The notes beneath the pieces are model-generated. The model was not told the DNA's origin and did not search any database. It was given only the letters and a program-made list of their open reading frames with translations. A stretch of 64,000 bases of DNA from Sphingomonas mucosissima (GTDB lineage: Bacteria > Pseudomonadota > Alphaproteobacteria > Sphingomonadales > Sphingomonadaceae), in the NCBI RefSeq assembly GCF_002197665.1, contig NZ_NBBJ01000004.1, positions 186,001-250,000 on the forward strand. The letters run 5' to 3'. Shown here piece by piece: positions 1-7,548 of this stretch (position 1 is its first letter; every line of letters starts with the position of its first letter). The position numbers and the translations under genes are program-made.

Positions 1-1171
1 GCTGACCACCGCACAGGTCGAGCACGAGGCGCGTTGCAATCGCGAGGCCATCGTCGAGAAACGCCGGATCGACGCCGCGTTCGAACCGCTGGCGCGCATC
101 GCTCGTCAGCATCAGCTTCTGGCCGGTGCGGGCGATATGCTCGGGATCGAAATAGGCGCATTCGATGACGACGTCGTTGGTCGTGTCGGATACGCCAGAT
201 TCCTCGCCGCCCATGATGCCGCCGATGTCGTGGACATGGGCGTCATCGGCGATGACCGTCATCGTCTCATCGAGCGTGTAGGTCTTGCCGTTGAGCGCAA
301 GGACCGTTTCACCCGCCTTCGCCTTGCGCGCGACGAGGCCGCCCGACAGCTTCGCCTTGTCATAGACGTGCAGCGGGCGGCCGAGATCGACGGTGATGTA
401 ATTGGTGATGTCGACCAGCGCCGAAATCGGCTTCTGACCGATCGCGCGCAGACGCTTGGCGAGCCATTCGGGCGCCGCGCCGTTGCTGACGCCGTTCACG
501 CCCTGCGCGAAGAAAGCCGGGCAGCCGGCGGGGTCGTCGGTGCGCACGTCGGGGCCGGGGCCTTCGCCCGCAACCGGCTCCACCGTCAGCGGCTTCAGCG
601 TGCCAAGGCCCGCGGCGGCGAGATCGCGGGCGATGCCGCGCACGCCCATGCAATCCTGCCGATTGGGGGTGATCGACACGTCGATGACGGGATCGTTGAG
701 GCCCGCCCATTCGGCATAGGTGGCGCCGACCGGCGCATCGACGGGCAGTTCGATGATGCCGTCATGATCGTCGCCCAGCTCCAGCTCGCGGGTCGAGCAC
801 ATCATGCCGTTCGATTCGACGCCGCGGATCGCCGCGACCTTCAGCACCATGCCGTTGGCCGGGACGGTCGCGCCGGGCATGCCGAACACGCCGACGAGGC
901 CCGCACGGGCGTTGGGCGCGCCGCAGACGACCTGCAGCGGGCCCCCTCCGTTCACATCGGCGCCGGCATCGACCGACAGCACCTGGAGTTTGTCAGCCTG
1001 CGGGTGGCGCTCGGCCGTCAGCACCTTGGCGATGCGGAAGGCGGCGAGCTTCTCGCCGGGGTTCTCGACCCCCTCGACCTCGAGCCCGATGCGGGTGAGG
1101 CCGACGAGAATGTCGTCGAGCGACGCGTCGGTCGCGAGGTGTTCCTTGAGCCAGGAAAGGGTGAATTTCAT
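1..1171 (-). CDS. pheT: Phenylalanyl-tRNA synthetase beta subunit (5' part, cut by window start)
   Basis: This is the N-terminal part of the beta chain of the class II (alpha-beta)2 enzyme that charges tRNA-Phe in the cytoplasm. Reading back from the ATG at 1171 gives about 390 residues with no stop before the window edge, beginning MKFTLSWLKEHL, the usual start of bacterial PheT. Residues of about 40-150 form the tRNA-binding (EMAP/OB-fold) domain (ADKLQVLSVDAG, VVCGAPNARAG, GVESNGMMCS). A B3/B4-type stretch (TPNRQDCMGVRGIARDLA) follows. The gene lies downstream of pheS on the same strand, separated by 218 bp that hold a palindromic repeat, so the two subunits are probably co-transcribed. 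The catalytic-like core and the anticodon-binding end lie outside the window. Identity is certain. Confidence 0.95.
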   Translation of the reverse strand, partial: MKFTLSWLKEHLATDASLDDILVGLTRIGLEVEGVENPGEKLAAFRIAKVLTAERHPQADKLQVLSVDAGADVNGGGPLQVVCGAPNARAGLVGVFGMPGATVPANGMVLKVAAIRGVESNGMMCSTRELELGDDHDGIIELPVDAPVGATYAEWAGLNDPVIDVSITPNRQDCMGVRGIARDLAAAGLGTLKPLTVEPVAGEGPGPDVRTDDPAGCPAFFAQGVNGVSNGAAPEWLAKRLRAIGQKPISALVDITNYITVDLGRPLHVYDKAKLSGGLVARKAKAGETVLALNGKTYTLDETMTVIADDAHVHDIGGIMGGEESGVSDTTNDVVIECAYFDPEHIARTGQKLMLTSDARQRFERGVDPAFLDDGLAIATRLVLDLCGGQ

Positions 1172-1250
1172 GGGTTTCTCAATCCGTCGCCCCGGCCGAA
1201 GTGGGGGTCTTGTGAGCTATCGTAGGTCGTGTGGTCGCCAAGGTCACGCC

Positions 1251-1344
1251 GTCACCCCGGACTTGATCCGGGGTCCATCGCGCCGCGAACGCATCGAGGT
1301 CGGTGTGCGCGGAACCATGGATCCCGGATCAAGTCCGGGATGAC
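1251..1344. repeat. REP-like palindromic repeat, copy 1
   Basis: Two 27-nt arms (1251-1277 and 1318-1344) are inverted copies matching at 25 of 27 positions, separated by a 40-nt loop. The core reads CCCGGACTTGATCCGGG. It sits between pheS and pheT. Copies with the same arm and loop sizes occur at 2537-2630 and, degraded, at 62755-62847. As RNA it would fold into a long hairpin that could stabilise the pheS message or lower pheT expression; that role is inferred. Confidence 0.8.
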
Positions 1345-1389
1345 GTGGTGAAGTAAGGCGCCGTCGCGGTTCAAGCCTCAGCGTGCCGA

Positions 1390-2496
1390 TCACGCCGTGC
1401 CGACGCCGCCCGACAAGGTCGGGACGTCGAGGGCGGAGAAGCCATAGTGCTTGAGCCAGCGGATATCGCCGTCGAAGAAGGCGCGCAGATCGTCCATGCC
1501 GTATTTCAGCATGGCGAGGCGATCGATGCCGCACCCAAAGGCGAAGCCCTGCCATTCGTCTGGATCGAGCCCGCAGGCGGCGATCACCTTGGGGTGGACC
1601 ATGCCGCTGCCCAGCACTTCCATCCAGCCGCCGTTGGGCACGTCACCGCCGCCGCCGATCACGCGCTTGCCCTTTTGCAGCGTGTAGCCGACGTCGACCT
1701 CCGCCGAGGGTTCGGTGAAGGGGAAGTAGCTGGGGCGCAAACGCAGCACGATGTCGTCGCGCTCGAAGAAGGCCTTGAGGAACGTTTCGAGGGTCCACTT
1801 GAGGTGGCCCATCGTGATGCCCTTGTCGATCACCAGCCCTTCGACCTGGTGGAACATCGGCGTGTGCGTGGCGTCGCTGTCGCTGCGATAGGTGCGGCCG
1901 GGTGCGATGATGCGGATCGGCGGCTTGTTCGCCAGCATGGTGCGAATTTGCACCGGCGACGTGTGCGTGCGCAGCAGGCGGGGCCGCTCGCGATCCTCGG
2001 GCACGTGATCGCCGGCGAGGTAAAACGTATCATGCATCGCGCGCGCCGGATGCGTTTCCGGAATGTTGAGCGCGGTGAAATTGTGCCAGTCGGTCTCCAT
2101 CTCCGGGCCGGTGGCGACCGCAAAGCCGAGATCGGCGAAGATTTCCGCCAGTTCGTCCATCACCTGGCTGACCGGGTGGATCGTGCCCGCGAGCGGCGCA
2201 TCGACCGGCAGCGTCATGTCGATCCGCTCGGCGGCGAGCTTCGCCTCGAGCGCCGCGGCTTCGAGCGCGGCCTTGCGGCTGGCGATGGCATTGGTGACGG
2301 CCTCACGCAGGCCGTGGATCGCCGGGCCCTGGACCTGGCGCTCCTCGGGGCTGAGTCCACCCATGGATTTCAGCAGCGCGGTGACGCAGCCCTGCTTGCC
2401 TAGCGCCTCCACACGCACCGTTTCCAGCGCCTCCAGCCCCGCCGCGGCCTCGATCGCGGTGAGGAGGTGAATCTTCAGGTCGTCAGTCTCGGTCAT
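1390..2496 (-). CDS. pheS: Phenylalanyl-tRNA synthetase alpha subunit
   Basis: This is the catalytic alpha chain of PheRS, 368 residues from the ATG at 2496. An N-terminal helical arm of about 90 residues precedes the class II core. Motifs include the [10 protein letters not shown] segment, [12 protein letters not shown], the Phe-binding strand [15 protein letters not shown] and the motif 3 region [18 protein letters not shown]. The open frame extends upstream to 2688, but that extension reads through the palindromic repeat ([12 protein letters not shown] is typical of such read-through) and is not protein. The chosen ATG has GGGAAAG just upstream, while the next ATG at 2517 has no ribosome site. 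The gene follows rplT on the same strand with a strong hairpin between, so it may have its own promoter. Confidence 0.96.
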   Translation of the reverse strand: MTETDDLKIHLLTAIEAAAGLEALETVRVEALGKQGCVTALLKSMGGLSPEERQVQGPAIHGLREAVTNAIASRKAALEAAALEAKLAAERIDMTLPVDAPLAGTIHPVSQVMDELAEIFADLGFAVATGPEMETDWHNFTALNIPETHPARAMHDTFYLAGDHVPEDRERPRLLRTHTSPVQIRTMLANKPPIRIIAPGRTYRSDSDATHTPMFHQVEGLVIDKGITMGHLKWTLETFLKAFFERDDIVLRLRPSYFPFTEPSAEVDVGYTLQKGKRVIGGGGDVPNGGWMEVLGSGMVHPKVIAACGLDPDEWQGFAFGCGIDRLAMLKYGMDDLRAFFDGDIRWLKHYGFSALDVPTLSGGVGTA

Positions 2497-2536
2497 GCTT
2501 TCCCGTTCCGTCGTCATTTGCACCCGACCAGTCTTC

Positions 2537-2630
2537 GTCGTCCCGGGCTTGTTCCGGGATTCACCGTGCTGCGCATCCCACGCTTTTCGCTCCTGCGGCA
2601 CCCTGGATGCCGGGACAAGCCCGGCATGAC
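2537..2630. repeat. REP-like palindromic repeat, copy 2
   Basis: Arms at 2537-2563 and 2604-2630 (27 nt each, 22 of 27 complementary) flank a 40-nt loop. This is the same architecture as the copy at 1251-1344, with core CCCGGGCTTGTTCCGGG. It lies between rplT and pheS. The open frame of pheS reads into it, which shows why the long upstream extension is not coding. Confidence 0.78.
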
Positions 2631-2666
2631 GGTTGCGCGGCGAAGACGGCGGTTTCGCCGGACACG

Positions 2667-2700
2667 CAAAAGGCGCGGGTGTTGCCACCCACGCCTTTTG
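2667..2700. terminator. Hairpin terminator downstream of rplT
   Basis: Arms of 15 nt (2667-2681 and 2686-2700) with one mismatch and a 4-nt loop. The outer ends are CAAAAGGCG and CGCCTTTTG, so a short U-run forms in either direction. The position about 100 bp after the rplT stop fits an intrinsic terminator or attenuator between the rpmI-rplT and pheST units. Confidence 0.65.
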
Positions 2701-2775
2701 TGTCGCTTCAGGTTCGAACTCGCCAGCCCGTCAGACGGAACCGCGTCGCGGCTCCGCTGCCCGGCCTGGCGAAAT

Positions 2776-2801
2776 CCTGATCTAGCTTGTGCTAGATCAG
2801 G
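2776..2801. other. Perfect inverted repeat spanning the rplT stop codon
   Basis: CCTGATCTAGC (2776-2786) and its exact complement (2791-2801) are separated by TTGT. The right arm includes the TGA stop of rplT (2797-2799, minus strand). No U-run follows, so it is not a classical terminator; an mRNA 3'-end stabilising stem is possible. Confidence 0.6.
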
Positions 2802-3168
2802 CGGTCGCTGCGGCCGGCAGCGCGTTCTTCACCTGAGCGATCAGCGCGGTAAACGCTTCGCCTTCGTGCATCGCGATGTCGGCGAGGACCTTGCGGTCCA
2901 GGTCGATGTTGGCGAGCTTCAGGCCGTGCATGAACTGGCTGTACGTCAGGCCCTCGGCGCGGACGCCGGCGTTGATGCGCTGGATCCACAGGCCGCGGAA
3001 GGTGCGCTTCTTCACCTTGCGGTCGCGATACGCATACTGGCCGGCCTTTTCGACCGCCTGCCGCGCGACGCGGATCGTGTTCTTCCGGCGACCGCGGTAA
3101 CCCTTGGCCTGTTCCAGAATGTTCTTGTGCTTGGCGCGTGTGGTTACGCCCCGCTTGATGCGTGCCAT
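2797..3168 (-). CDS. rplT: 50S ribosomal protein L20
   Basis: L20 is an early-assembly protein that binds 23S rRNA domain I; in some bacteria it also represses its own operon. The 123-residue product begins [15 protein letters not shown] and carries the family core [31 protein letters not shown] and [20 protein letters not shown]. It has a slightly longer Ala-rich tail than the usual 117-119 residues. It lies 17 bp after rpmI and is surely co-transcribed with it. infC, which heads this operon in enterics, is instead 33 kb away at 36227. The stop codon is inside a perfect hairpin. Confidence 0.98.
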   Translation of the reverse strand: MARIKRGVTTRAKHKNILEQAKGYRGRRKNTIRVARQAVEKAGQYAYRDRKVKKRTFRGLWIQRINAGVRAEGLTYSQFMHGLKLANIDLDRKVLADIAMHEGEAFTALIAQVKNALPAAATA

Positions 3169-3185
3169 GTGCTAGTTCCTCTCGC

Positions 3186-3389
3186 TCAACGCAGGCCGTA
3201 CGGCGCCCAGGCCTTCACCGTGGCGGTGTCGGCCTTCGACAGCACCTTGGTGCCGCGGTTCTGGCGGATGTACTTGCTGTTGTGGCTGATGAGGCGGTGG
3301 CGCTTGCCGGCAACGCCGTGCTTGAGCAGGCCGGAAGCGGTGAGCTTGAAGCGCTTCTTGACGCCGCTCTTGGTCTTGAGCTTGGGCAT
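3186..3389 (-). CDS. rpmI: 50S ribosomal protein L35
   Basis: L35 is a small basic protein of the large ribosomal subunit. The 67-residue product begins MPKLKTKSGVKKRFKLT and contains KHGVAGKRHRLISHNSKYIRQNRG, matching the family over its whole length. The frame stays open upstream to 3512, but the ATG at 3389 is preceded by GAAAGGACC at the right spacing and gives the standard N-terminus, so the longer reading is rejected. It is the first gene of the rpmI-rplT unit. The 148-bp gap to the divergent AsmA gene must hold both promoters. Confidence 0.97.
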   Translation of the reverse strand: MPKLKTKSGVKKRFKLTASGLLKHGVAGKRHRLISHNSKYIRQNRGTKVLSKADTATVKAWAPYGLR

Positions 3390-3537
3390 TTTGGTCCTTT
3401 CAGTTCGAGCGAGACTGGAACCGCCGCGGCAGCCCTGATGGCCGGGCGATTCTTTACACCTCGCTTGGAAGAAGCGGGGCGCATAGCGGCGGGCGGCGGC
3501 AAATGCAACCAATACGCCGGCCGAACGATTCGCCGGG

Positions 3538-5688
3538 ATGGACCAGGCGAGTGAGCGTAACGATCAGCCCGCGGCCGCCACCCGGGCACCGGACCCGGCG
3601 CCGCAATCAGCGCCCGATTCCGCACAGGCGCGGCGGCGGCGGTTCATCCGCAACACGATCATCGCCATCCTTGCGGTGCCGGCGCTGATCTGGCTGGTGC
3701 TGTTCATCACCAAGGGACGGTTCCTGAAGGGGCCGTTCGAATCGATCGTCGGCCGGATGACCAACCGCGAGGTGCGCGTCGGCGGCGACTTCCAGCTCTA
3801 TTTCGCGCCGCTCCGCATCAAATTCTATGCCGAGCGCTTCACCATCGCGAACCCGGCCTGGGCGACGCGCCCGTATCTGTTCCGCGCCGACCGGATCGAC
3901 ACCCGCTTCGCCCCCTTGTCACTGCTGTTCGGCAAGCGGCGGCTCTATTGGCTCGATCTGCAGAACGGCGCCGCGGACCTCGAATGGAACGCCGAACACA
4001 GCACCAACACCTGGACGTTCAGCGAGAAGAAGGGCGGCAAGCCGCTGGAGTTTCCGCGCATCGATGTCGCGACGGTGCGGGGCACGACGGTGCGCTATCT
4101 CGATCCCCGCATGCGGCTGCTCGCAGACCTCGGGATCGAGGATATCCGGTCGCAAGATGCGCAGATCGGGAAGTCGGTGCGCGTCGCCGGCACTGGCCGC
4201 ATCCGCGACACGCCGTTCCGGGTCGCCGCGCAATTGCTGTCGCCCGACGCGACGGTGAACCGCGGCGAGAACAAGCTGACGGCGCGCGCCTGGGCGGCGA
4301 ACAATGTGGTCGACGTGTCGGGCACCCTTCCCTCGCTCGCCGAGATCGAGAAGGTGCCGTTGCAGACGCGGGCGCGCGGCCGTGACTTGTCCGAACTGCT
4401 GGGCATCATCGGCGTCGTGCTGCCTGAGACGCGGCGCTATGCGCTGAAGGGCCGGATGGTGAAGGATGGCGAGGTCTATCGCTTCACCAACATCGCCGGC
4501 ACCGTGGGCGAAAGCGACGTTGCGGGGCGGCTGACCGTTACCAACGGGGAGCGGCTGCACCTCGATTCGGCGATCCGTACGCGCAGCCTCGATATCGTCG
4601 ATGCCTCCGTGCTGGTCGGCTACAATCCCGACATCGTGGAAAAGCAGGGTGCGGTGGCCGCGGCGGCGGCGACGGGCCGGGGACCACAGCGGCTCCTGCC
4701 CGACGACGACCTGCCCGTGGAGCGGATGCGCACCTTTGACGCCGATCTCGTCTGGACGGTGGATCAGGTGAAGTCGCGCCGCGTGCCGATCTCGAACATG
4801 GAGCTGACGCTCGATCTCGATCGCGGCCGCCTGGCGCTTTCACCGTTCAGCTTCGCCATGGCGCGCGGCAATGTCTCCACCGATATCGTCTTCGACACGC
4901 GACAGCGGCCGAGCGCAGTCAAATACGACCTTCGCCTCGCGCCAACGCCGATGGGGCGACTCTTCGCGGGGTGGGGCGTCGAGGACTCGGGCACGACGGG
5001 CACGATCAAGGGGCGTGTGCAGCTGAGCGGTCGCGGCGATTCGATTGCCGATTCGCTGGCGACGTCGAGCGGGCGGATCGCCTTCATCATGCCGCAGGGC
5101 ACGCTGTGGACGCGCAACGTTCAGCTCGCCGAGCTCGATATCGGCACCTTTGTGCAGAAGATGTTCGCTGGCAAGCTCAAGAAGCCGGTCGAAATCAACT
5201 GCGGCCTCGTCGCCTTCTCGGTGCGCGGCGGCATCGCGGCGGCTGACCCGATCCTTATCGACACGAAGAAGAACGTGATCCTGGGGCGCGGCGGCTTCAG
5301 CTTCCGCACGGAGGCGCTCGACCTCGCGATCCGCGCCGACGCCAAGAAGTTCAGCCTATTCTCCGGCCAGTCGCCGGTCGGCGTCGGCGGCCATTTCGCC
5401 GCGCCGTCGATCGACGTGATCAGCCCGCAGCTGATCGGCCGTGCCGGCATTGGCCTCGGGCTTGCCGTGGCGGCGACGCCGGTGGCCGGCATCCTGGCGT
5501 TCGTGGACATTGGTGATGCGAAGTCGGCGGCCTGCGGCCCGGTGCTGTCGGGCGCCAGCGCCGCGGCGCAACGCACCAGCAAGGGCGAGAAGCGCGACGA
5601 CGTGGGCAGCGGCACGACGGCGAAGGACGAAAAGGGCAAGGACAAGCCCGGCAAGGAACAGCGCAAGAAGTTCCTGGGGATTTTTTGA
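3538..5688 (+). CDS. AsmA family protein
   Basis: This is a 716-residue envelope protein of the AsmA group, whose members are inner-membrane-anchored with a large periplasmic domain and are linked to outer-membrane biogenesis and phospholipid transport. An N-terminal cytoplasmic segment of about 35 residues rich in Ala, Pro and Arg is followed by one membrane anchor (about residues 38-58, NTIIAILAVPALIWLVLFI). AsmA-type sequence follows (FESIVGRMTNREVRVGGDF; FTIANPAW) and the C-terminal AsmA domain includes LDLAIRADAKKFSLFSGQSP. The last 60 residues are a low-complexity Lys/Asp/Gly tail (KGEKRDDVGSG ... KDKPGKEQRKK), possibly disordered. It is alone on the plus strand, divergent from rpmI and convergent with the small gene at 5719. 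The exact cargo is unknown. Confidence 0.85.
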   Translation: MDQASERNDQPAAATRAPDPAPQSAPDSAQARRRRFIRNTIIAILAVPALIWLVLFITKGRFLKGPFESIVGRMTNREVRVGGDFQLYFAPLRIKFYAERFTIANPAWATRPYLFRADRIDTRFAPLSLLFGKRRLYWLDLQNGAADLEWNAEHSTNTWTFSEKKGGKPLEFPRIDVATVRGTTVRYLDPRMRLLADLGIEDIRSQDAQIGKSVRVAGTGRIRDTPFRVAAQLLSPDATVNRGENKLTARAWAANNVVDVSGTLPSLAEIEKVPLQTRARGRDLSELLGIIGVVLPETRRYALKGRMVKDGEVYRFTNIAGTVGESDVAGRLTVTNGERLHLDSAIRTRSLDIVDASVLVGYNPDIVEKQGAVAAAAATGRGPQRLLPDDDLPVERMRTFDADLVWTVDQVKSRRVPISNMELTLDLDRGRLALSPFSFAMARGNVSTDIVFDTRQRPSAVKYDLRLAPTPMGRLFAGWGVEDSGTTGTIKGRVQLSGRGDSIADSLATSSGRIAFIMPQGTLWTRNVQLAELDIGTFVQKMFAGKLKKPVEINCGLVAFSVRGGIAAADPILIDTKKNVILGRGGFSFRTEALDLAIRADAKKFSLFSGQSPVGVGGHFAAPSIDVISPQLIGRAGIGLGLAVAATPVAGILAFVDIGDAKSAACGPVLSGASAAAQRTSKGEKRDDVGSGTTAKDEKGKDKPGKEQRKKFLGIF

Positions 5689-5703
5689 TCCAGGCGGCCG
5701 ATT

Positions 5704-5729
5704 ACATCATGTCACGAACTACATGATGT
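5704..5729. terminator. Inverted repeat between convergent genes
   Basis: ACATCATGT (5704-5712) and ACATGATGT (5721-5729) form a perfect 9-bp stem with an 8-nt loop. It sits between the end of the AsmA gene and the stop of the minus-strand gene at 5719, whose stop codon it includes. There is no U-run, so a terminator role is only plausible. Confidence 0.4.
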
Positions 5730-5952
5730 CGACCAAGGGGCGGCCGGCGCTCTGCTCTAGGATGGCACGGCCCTGACGATTGCCCTGTTCTTCCACCCGG
5801 CGCCATTCCGCCTTTGTCTTGCAGACGCGCTCCTTGCGCACCAACGAGCCCGTAATCTCGATCTTGCGGCAAATCCGCTCGGCAGCGGGGAGCGGCGATG
5901 CGCCCGCCGCCGCCGCCGCCACTTGGAGCGTCAGCCCCGAGAACGGGATCAA
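5719..5952 (-). CDS. Small secreted two-cysteine protein, paralogue 1
   Basis: This 77-residue protein has a short hydrophobic start (MIPFSGLTLQVAAAAAGAS) that could be a weak signal sequence. A conserved block follows: ICRKIEITGSLVRKERVCKT, then KAEWRRVEEQGNRQGRAILE. The two Cys, TGS and EWR positions match the neighbouring product at 6034-6273 almost residue for residue, so the two are tandem paralogues. From memory, proteins with this CR...TGS...VCxTxxEW pattern are common and uncharacterised in sphingomonads. The gene is last in a same-strand series after the beta-hydroxylase at 6302 and its paralogue (81 bp away). Function is unknown; a disulfide-stabilised periplasmic peptide is likely. 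Confidence 0.65.
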   Translation of the reverse strand: MIPFSGLTLQVAAAAAGASPLPAAERICRKIEITGSLVRKERVCKTKAEWRRVEEQGNRQGRAILEQSAGRPLVDIM

Positions 5953-6033
5953 ATGCGCGTACCCCTATTCGGCTGCCGGAGCACGGGCGAGCGCCATCTT
6001 TCTGGCCGCGCCCGACTCGCCGACGAACAATCG

Positions 6034-6273
6034 TTACTGACCGGTGGGGCGCCCCGTGCTGAAATCCACGATGGCGCGCGCACGGCTATTGCCGTTTTCG
6101 TCAGCATTGCGCCATTCGAGCTTCGTCTTGCAGACCTTTTCCCTGCGCGCGACGTAACCCGTCACTTCGATCCGGCGGCAGATCAACCCATCATTACCCG
6201 TCGATGCGGCAGCAGGAGTCGGCGCTGCCGACGTTTGAAGCAAGATAGCCAGCGCAACAGAAATTCCCGACAT
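6034..6273 (-). CDS. Small secreted two-cysteine protein, paralogue 2
   Basis: From the ATG at 6273 (preceded by GGGGGACGAG) the product is 79 residues. Its N-terminus MSGISVALAILLQTSAAPT resembles a signal peptide. The mature part reads ICRRIEVTGYVARREKVCKT, then KLEWRNADENGNSRARAIVD, ending FSTGRPTGQ. It pairs with the product at 5719-5952 over the whole mature region, including both Cys, EWR and the final GRP. The open frame continues upstream to 6333, but that extension lacks a ribosome site and would bury the signal sequence. It starts only 28 bp after the beta-hydroxylase stop, so co-expression with that enzyme is likely. Function unknown; see findings for the substrate hypothesis. Confidence 0.7.
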   Translation of the reverse strand: MSGISVALAILLQTSAAPTPAAASTGNDGLICRRIEVTGYVARREKVCKTKLEWRNADENGNSRARAIVDFSTGRPTGQ

Positions 6274-6301
6274 TTCTCGTCCCCCATTCGGTCCGTTATG
6301 T

Positions 6302-7474
6302 TCACCCCTGTTGAGGAGAACCGGATAGATCATCTACCATGCCGCAATATTCAGCGACAATAGACTGTTCTTCGCTGGATAGATGCGGATTCCACACGTC
6401 GAAAATGAGCACGGCGCGTAACTGATCGCTGTCATTCCATGCTTCATGCTCGATGGTATCGTCAAAGGCGAAGGGCTTGCCAAGAATCCATTCGCGCCTT
6501 TCCCCGCCGACGCGGAAACCGCAGCCCGGCGGCACGATCAGCGGCAGATGCACGATCGCGCGCGTGTTCGTGACGCCGGTATGCGGCGGGATGCGCGTAT
6601 GCGGCTTCAGCATGGAGAAGAACGCGCTTGGCGCCCGCCCCGGAATGCGCGCACCAGGCAATCGCGCCAAGGCCGCGGCAGTCCTGGGGCATCGCTCCAG
6701 CACCGGCGTATTGGGTCGGCCATATTCCCACAGGAAGCACGCGCCCCAATCGAGATTGTGGTTGAGCGGATCCCACTGGCTGCCCGACACGCCCTTTTCC
6801 ATGCGGACATAAGGGATCAGCTCTTCACCCGGATCGGCGATCAGCGCCTCCAGCTCGCCGCGTATTGCCGCAGTCTCGGCCGCCAATTGATCAAACCACG
6901 TGAAGTGATGATCATCAAAGAACTCGTCGGCGGGAAGGAACGGATAATGAAGTCCCGCGCAAACATTGGGATAGATGCGGCGGTTGCCAAGCGAGTGTTC
7001 GATGAACGCCTGCGCGCGCCGGCGGCTGGCCTGCCCGAACGCGTCGTAACGCGGCTCCAGCGCCTGGCGGATCGGCGTGGCCAGCGCCGCCCCCTGGACC
7101 GCGCAATAATCACGCGCGTGCGCGAGCAGGTGGCTCAGCTCCTCGCTTGGATTGGTGACCTGCTCCCCAAGCTGGATCACGCCGGACCAGCGCAGCATCG
7201 CCTCGCGCCGATCGCCCGCGCGCTCGAACCATTGGGCTAGCCGCACCAGCGCGGGCAGATCGCGCGCATCAACACCCAGTGCGCCTTCGAGCGCCGCGCG
7301 CTCGCCCGCCGCGTCGCCGGCCAGCCGGCGCGCATGCGCAAGATTGCGCCATAGGCTGCCCGCCGCCGGATCGAGCGCCACCGCCTCTGCGAACCATTGC
7401 TGCGCCAGCGCGAGATCACCGTCACGCAGCGCGGCAAGACCACGGGCATTAGCTTCTTGAGAGGTCAGCGACAT
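6302..7474 (-). CDS. TPR-containing aspartyl/asparaginyl beta-hydroxylase
   Basis: This 390-residue protein has an N-terminal tetratricopeptide array (about residues 1-100, repeats such as GLAALRDGDLALAQQWFAEA) and a C-terminal aspartyl/asparaginyl beta-hydroxylase domain (about 170-365). Fe(II)/2-oxoglutarate features are visible: PPHTGVTNTRAIVHLPL with His298 and His309, and FAFDDTIEHEAWNDSD with His343. The family hydroxylates Asp or Asn side chains using iron, oxygen and 2-oxoglutarate. It is divergent (74-bp gap) from a sulfotransferase-like gene and heads a same-strand series with two small secreted proteins. A large TonB receptor follows nearby. The substrate is unknown; a peptide or protein is expected from the family and the TPRs. 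Confidence 0.85.
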   Translation of the reverse strand: MSLTSQEANARGLAALRDGDLALAQQWFAEAVALDPAAGSLWRNLAHARRLAGDAAGERAALEGALGVDARDLPALVRLAQWFERAGDRREAMLRWSGVIQLGEQVTNPSEELSHLLAHARDYCAVQGAALATPIRQALEPRYDAFGQASRRRAQAFIEHSLGNRRIYPNVCAGLHYPFLPADEFFDDHHFTWFDQLAAETAAIRGELEALIADPGEELIPYVRMEKGVSGSQWDPLNHNLDWGACFLWEYGRPNTPVLERCPRTAAALARLPGARIPGRAPSAFFSMLKPHTRIPPHTGVTNTRAIVHLPLIVPPGCGFRVGGERREWILGKPFAFDDTIEHEAWNDSDQLRAVLIFDVWNPHLSSEEQSIVAEYCGMVDDLSGSPQQG

Positions 7475-7548
7475 GACATCTTCCTATGACGCGACCCGAA
7501 CATTGGGAAGACTATGCCGCACCCGCGAATAGCGGCTAAGACCAACTC

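Noticed and set aside
2497..2688. A 64-residue N-terminal extension of PheS
   Set aside because: It translates the REP-like repeat ([12 protein letters not shown]...) and has no similarity to PheS; the ATG at 2496 fits the family.
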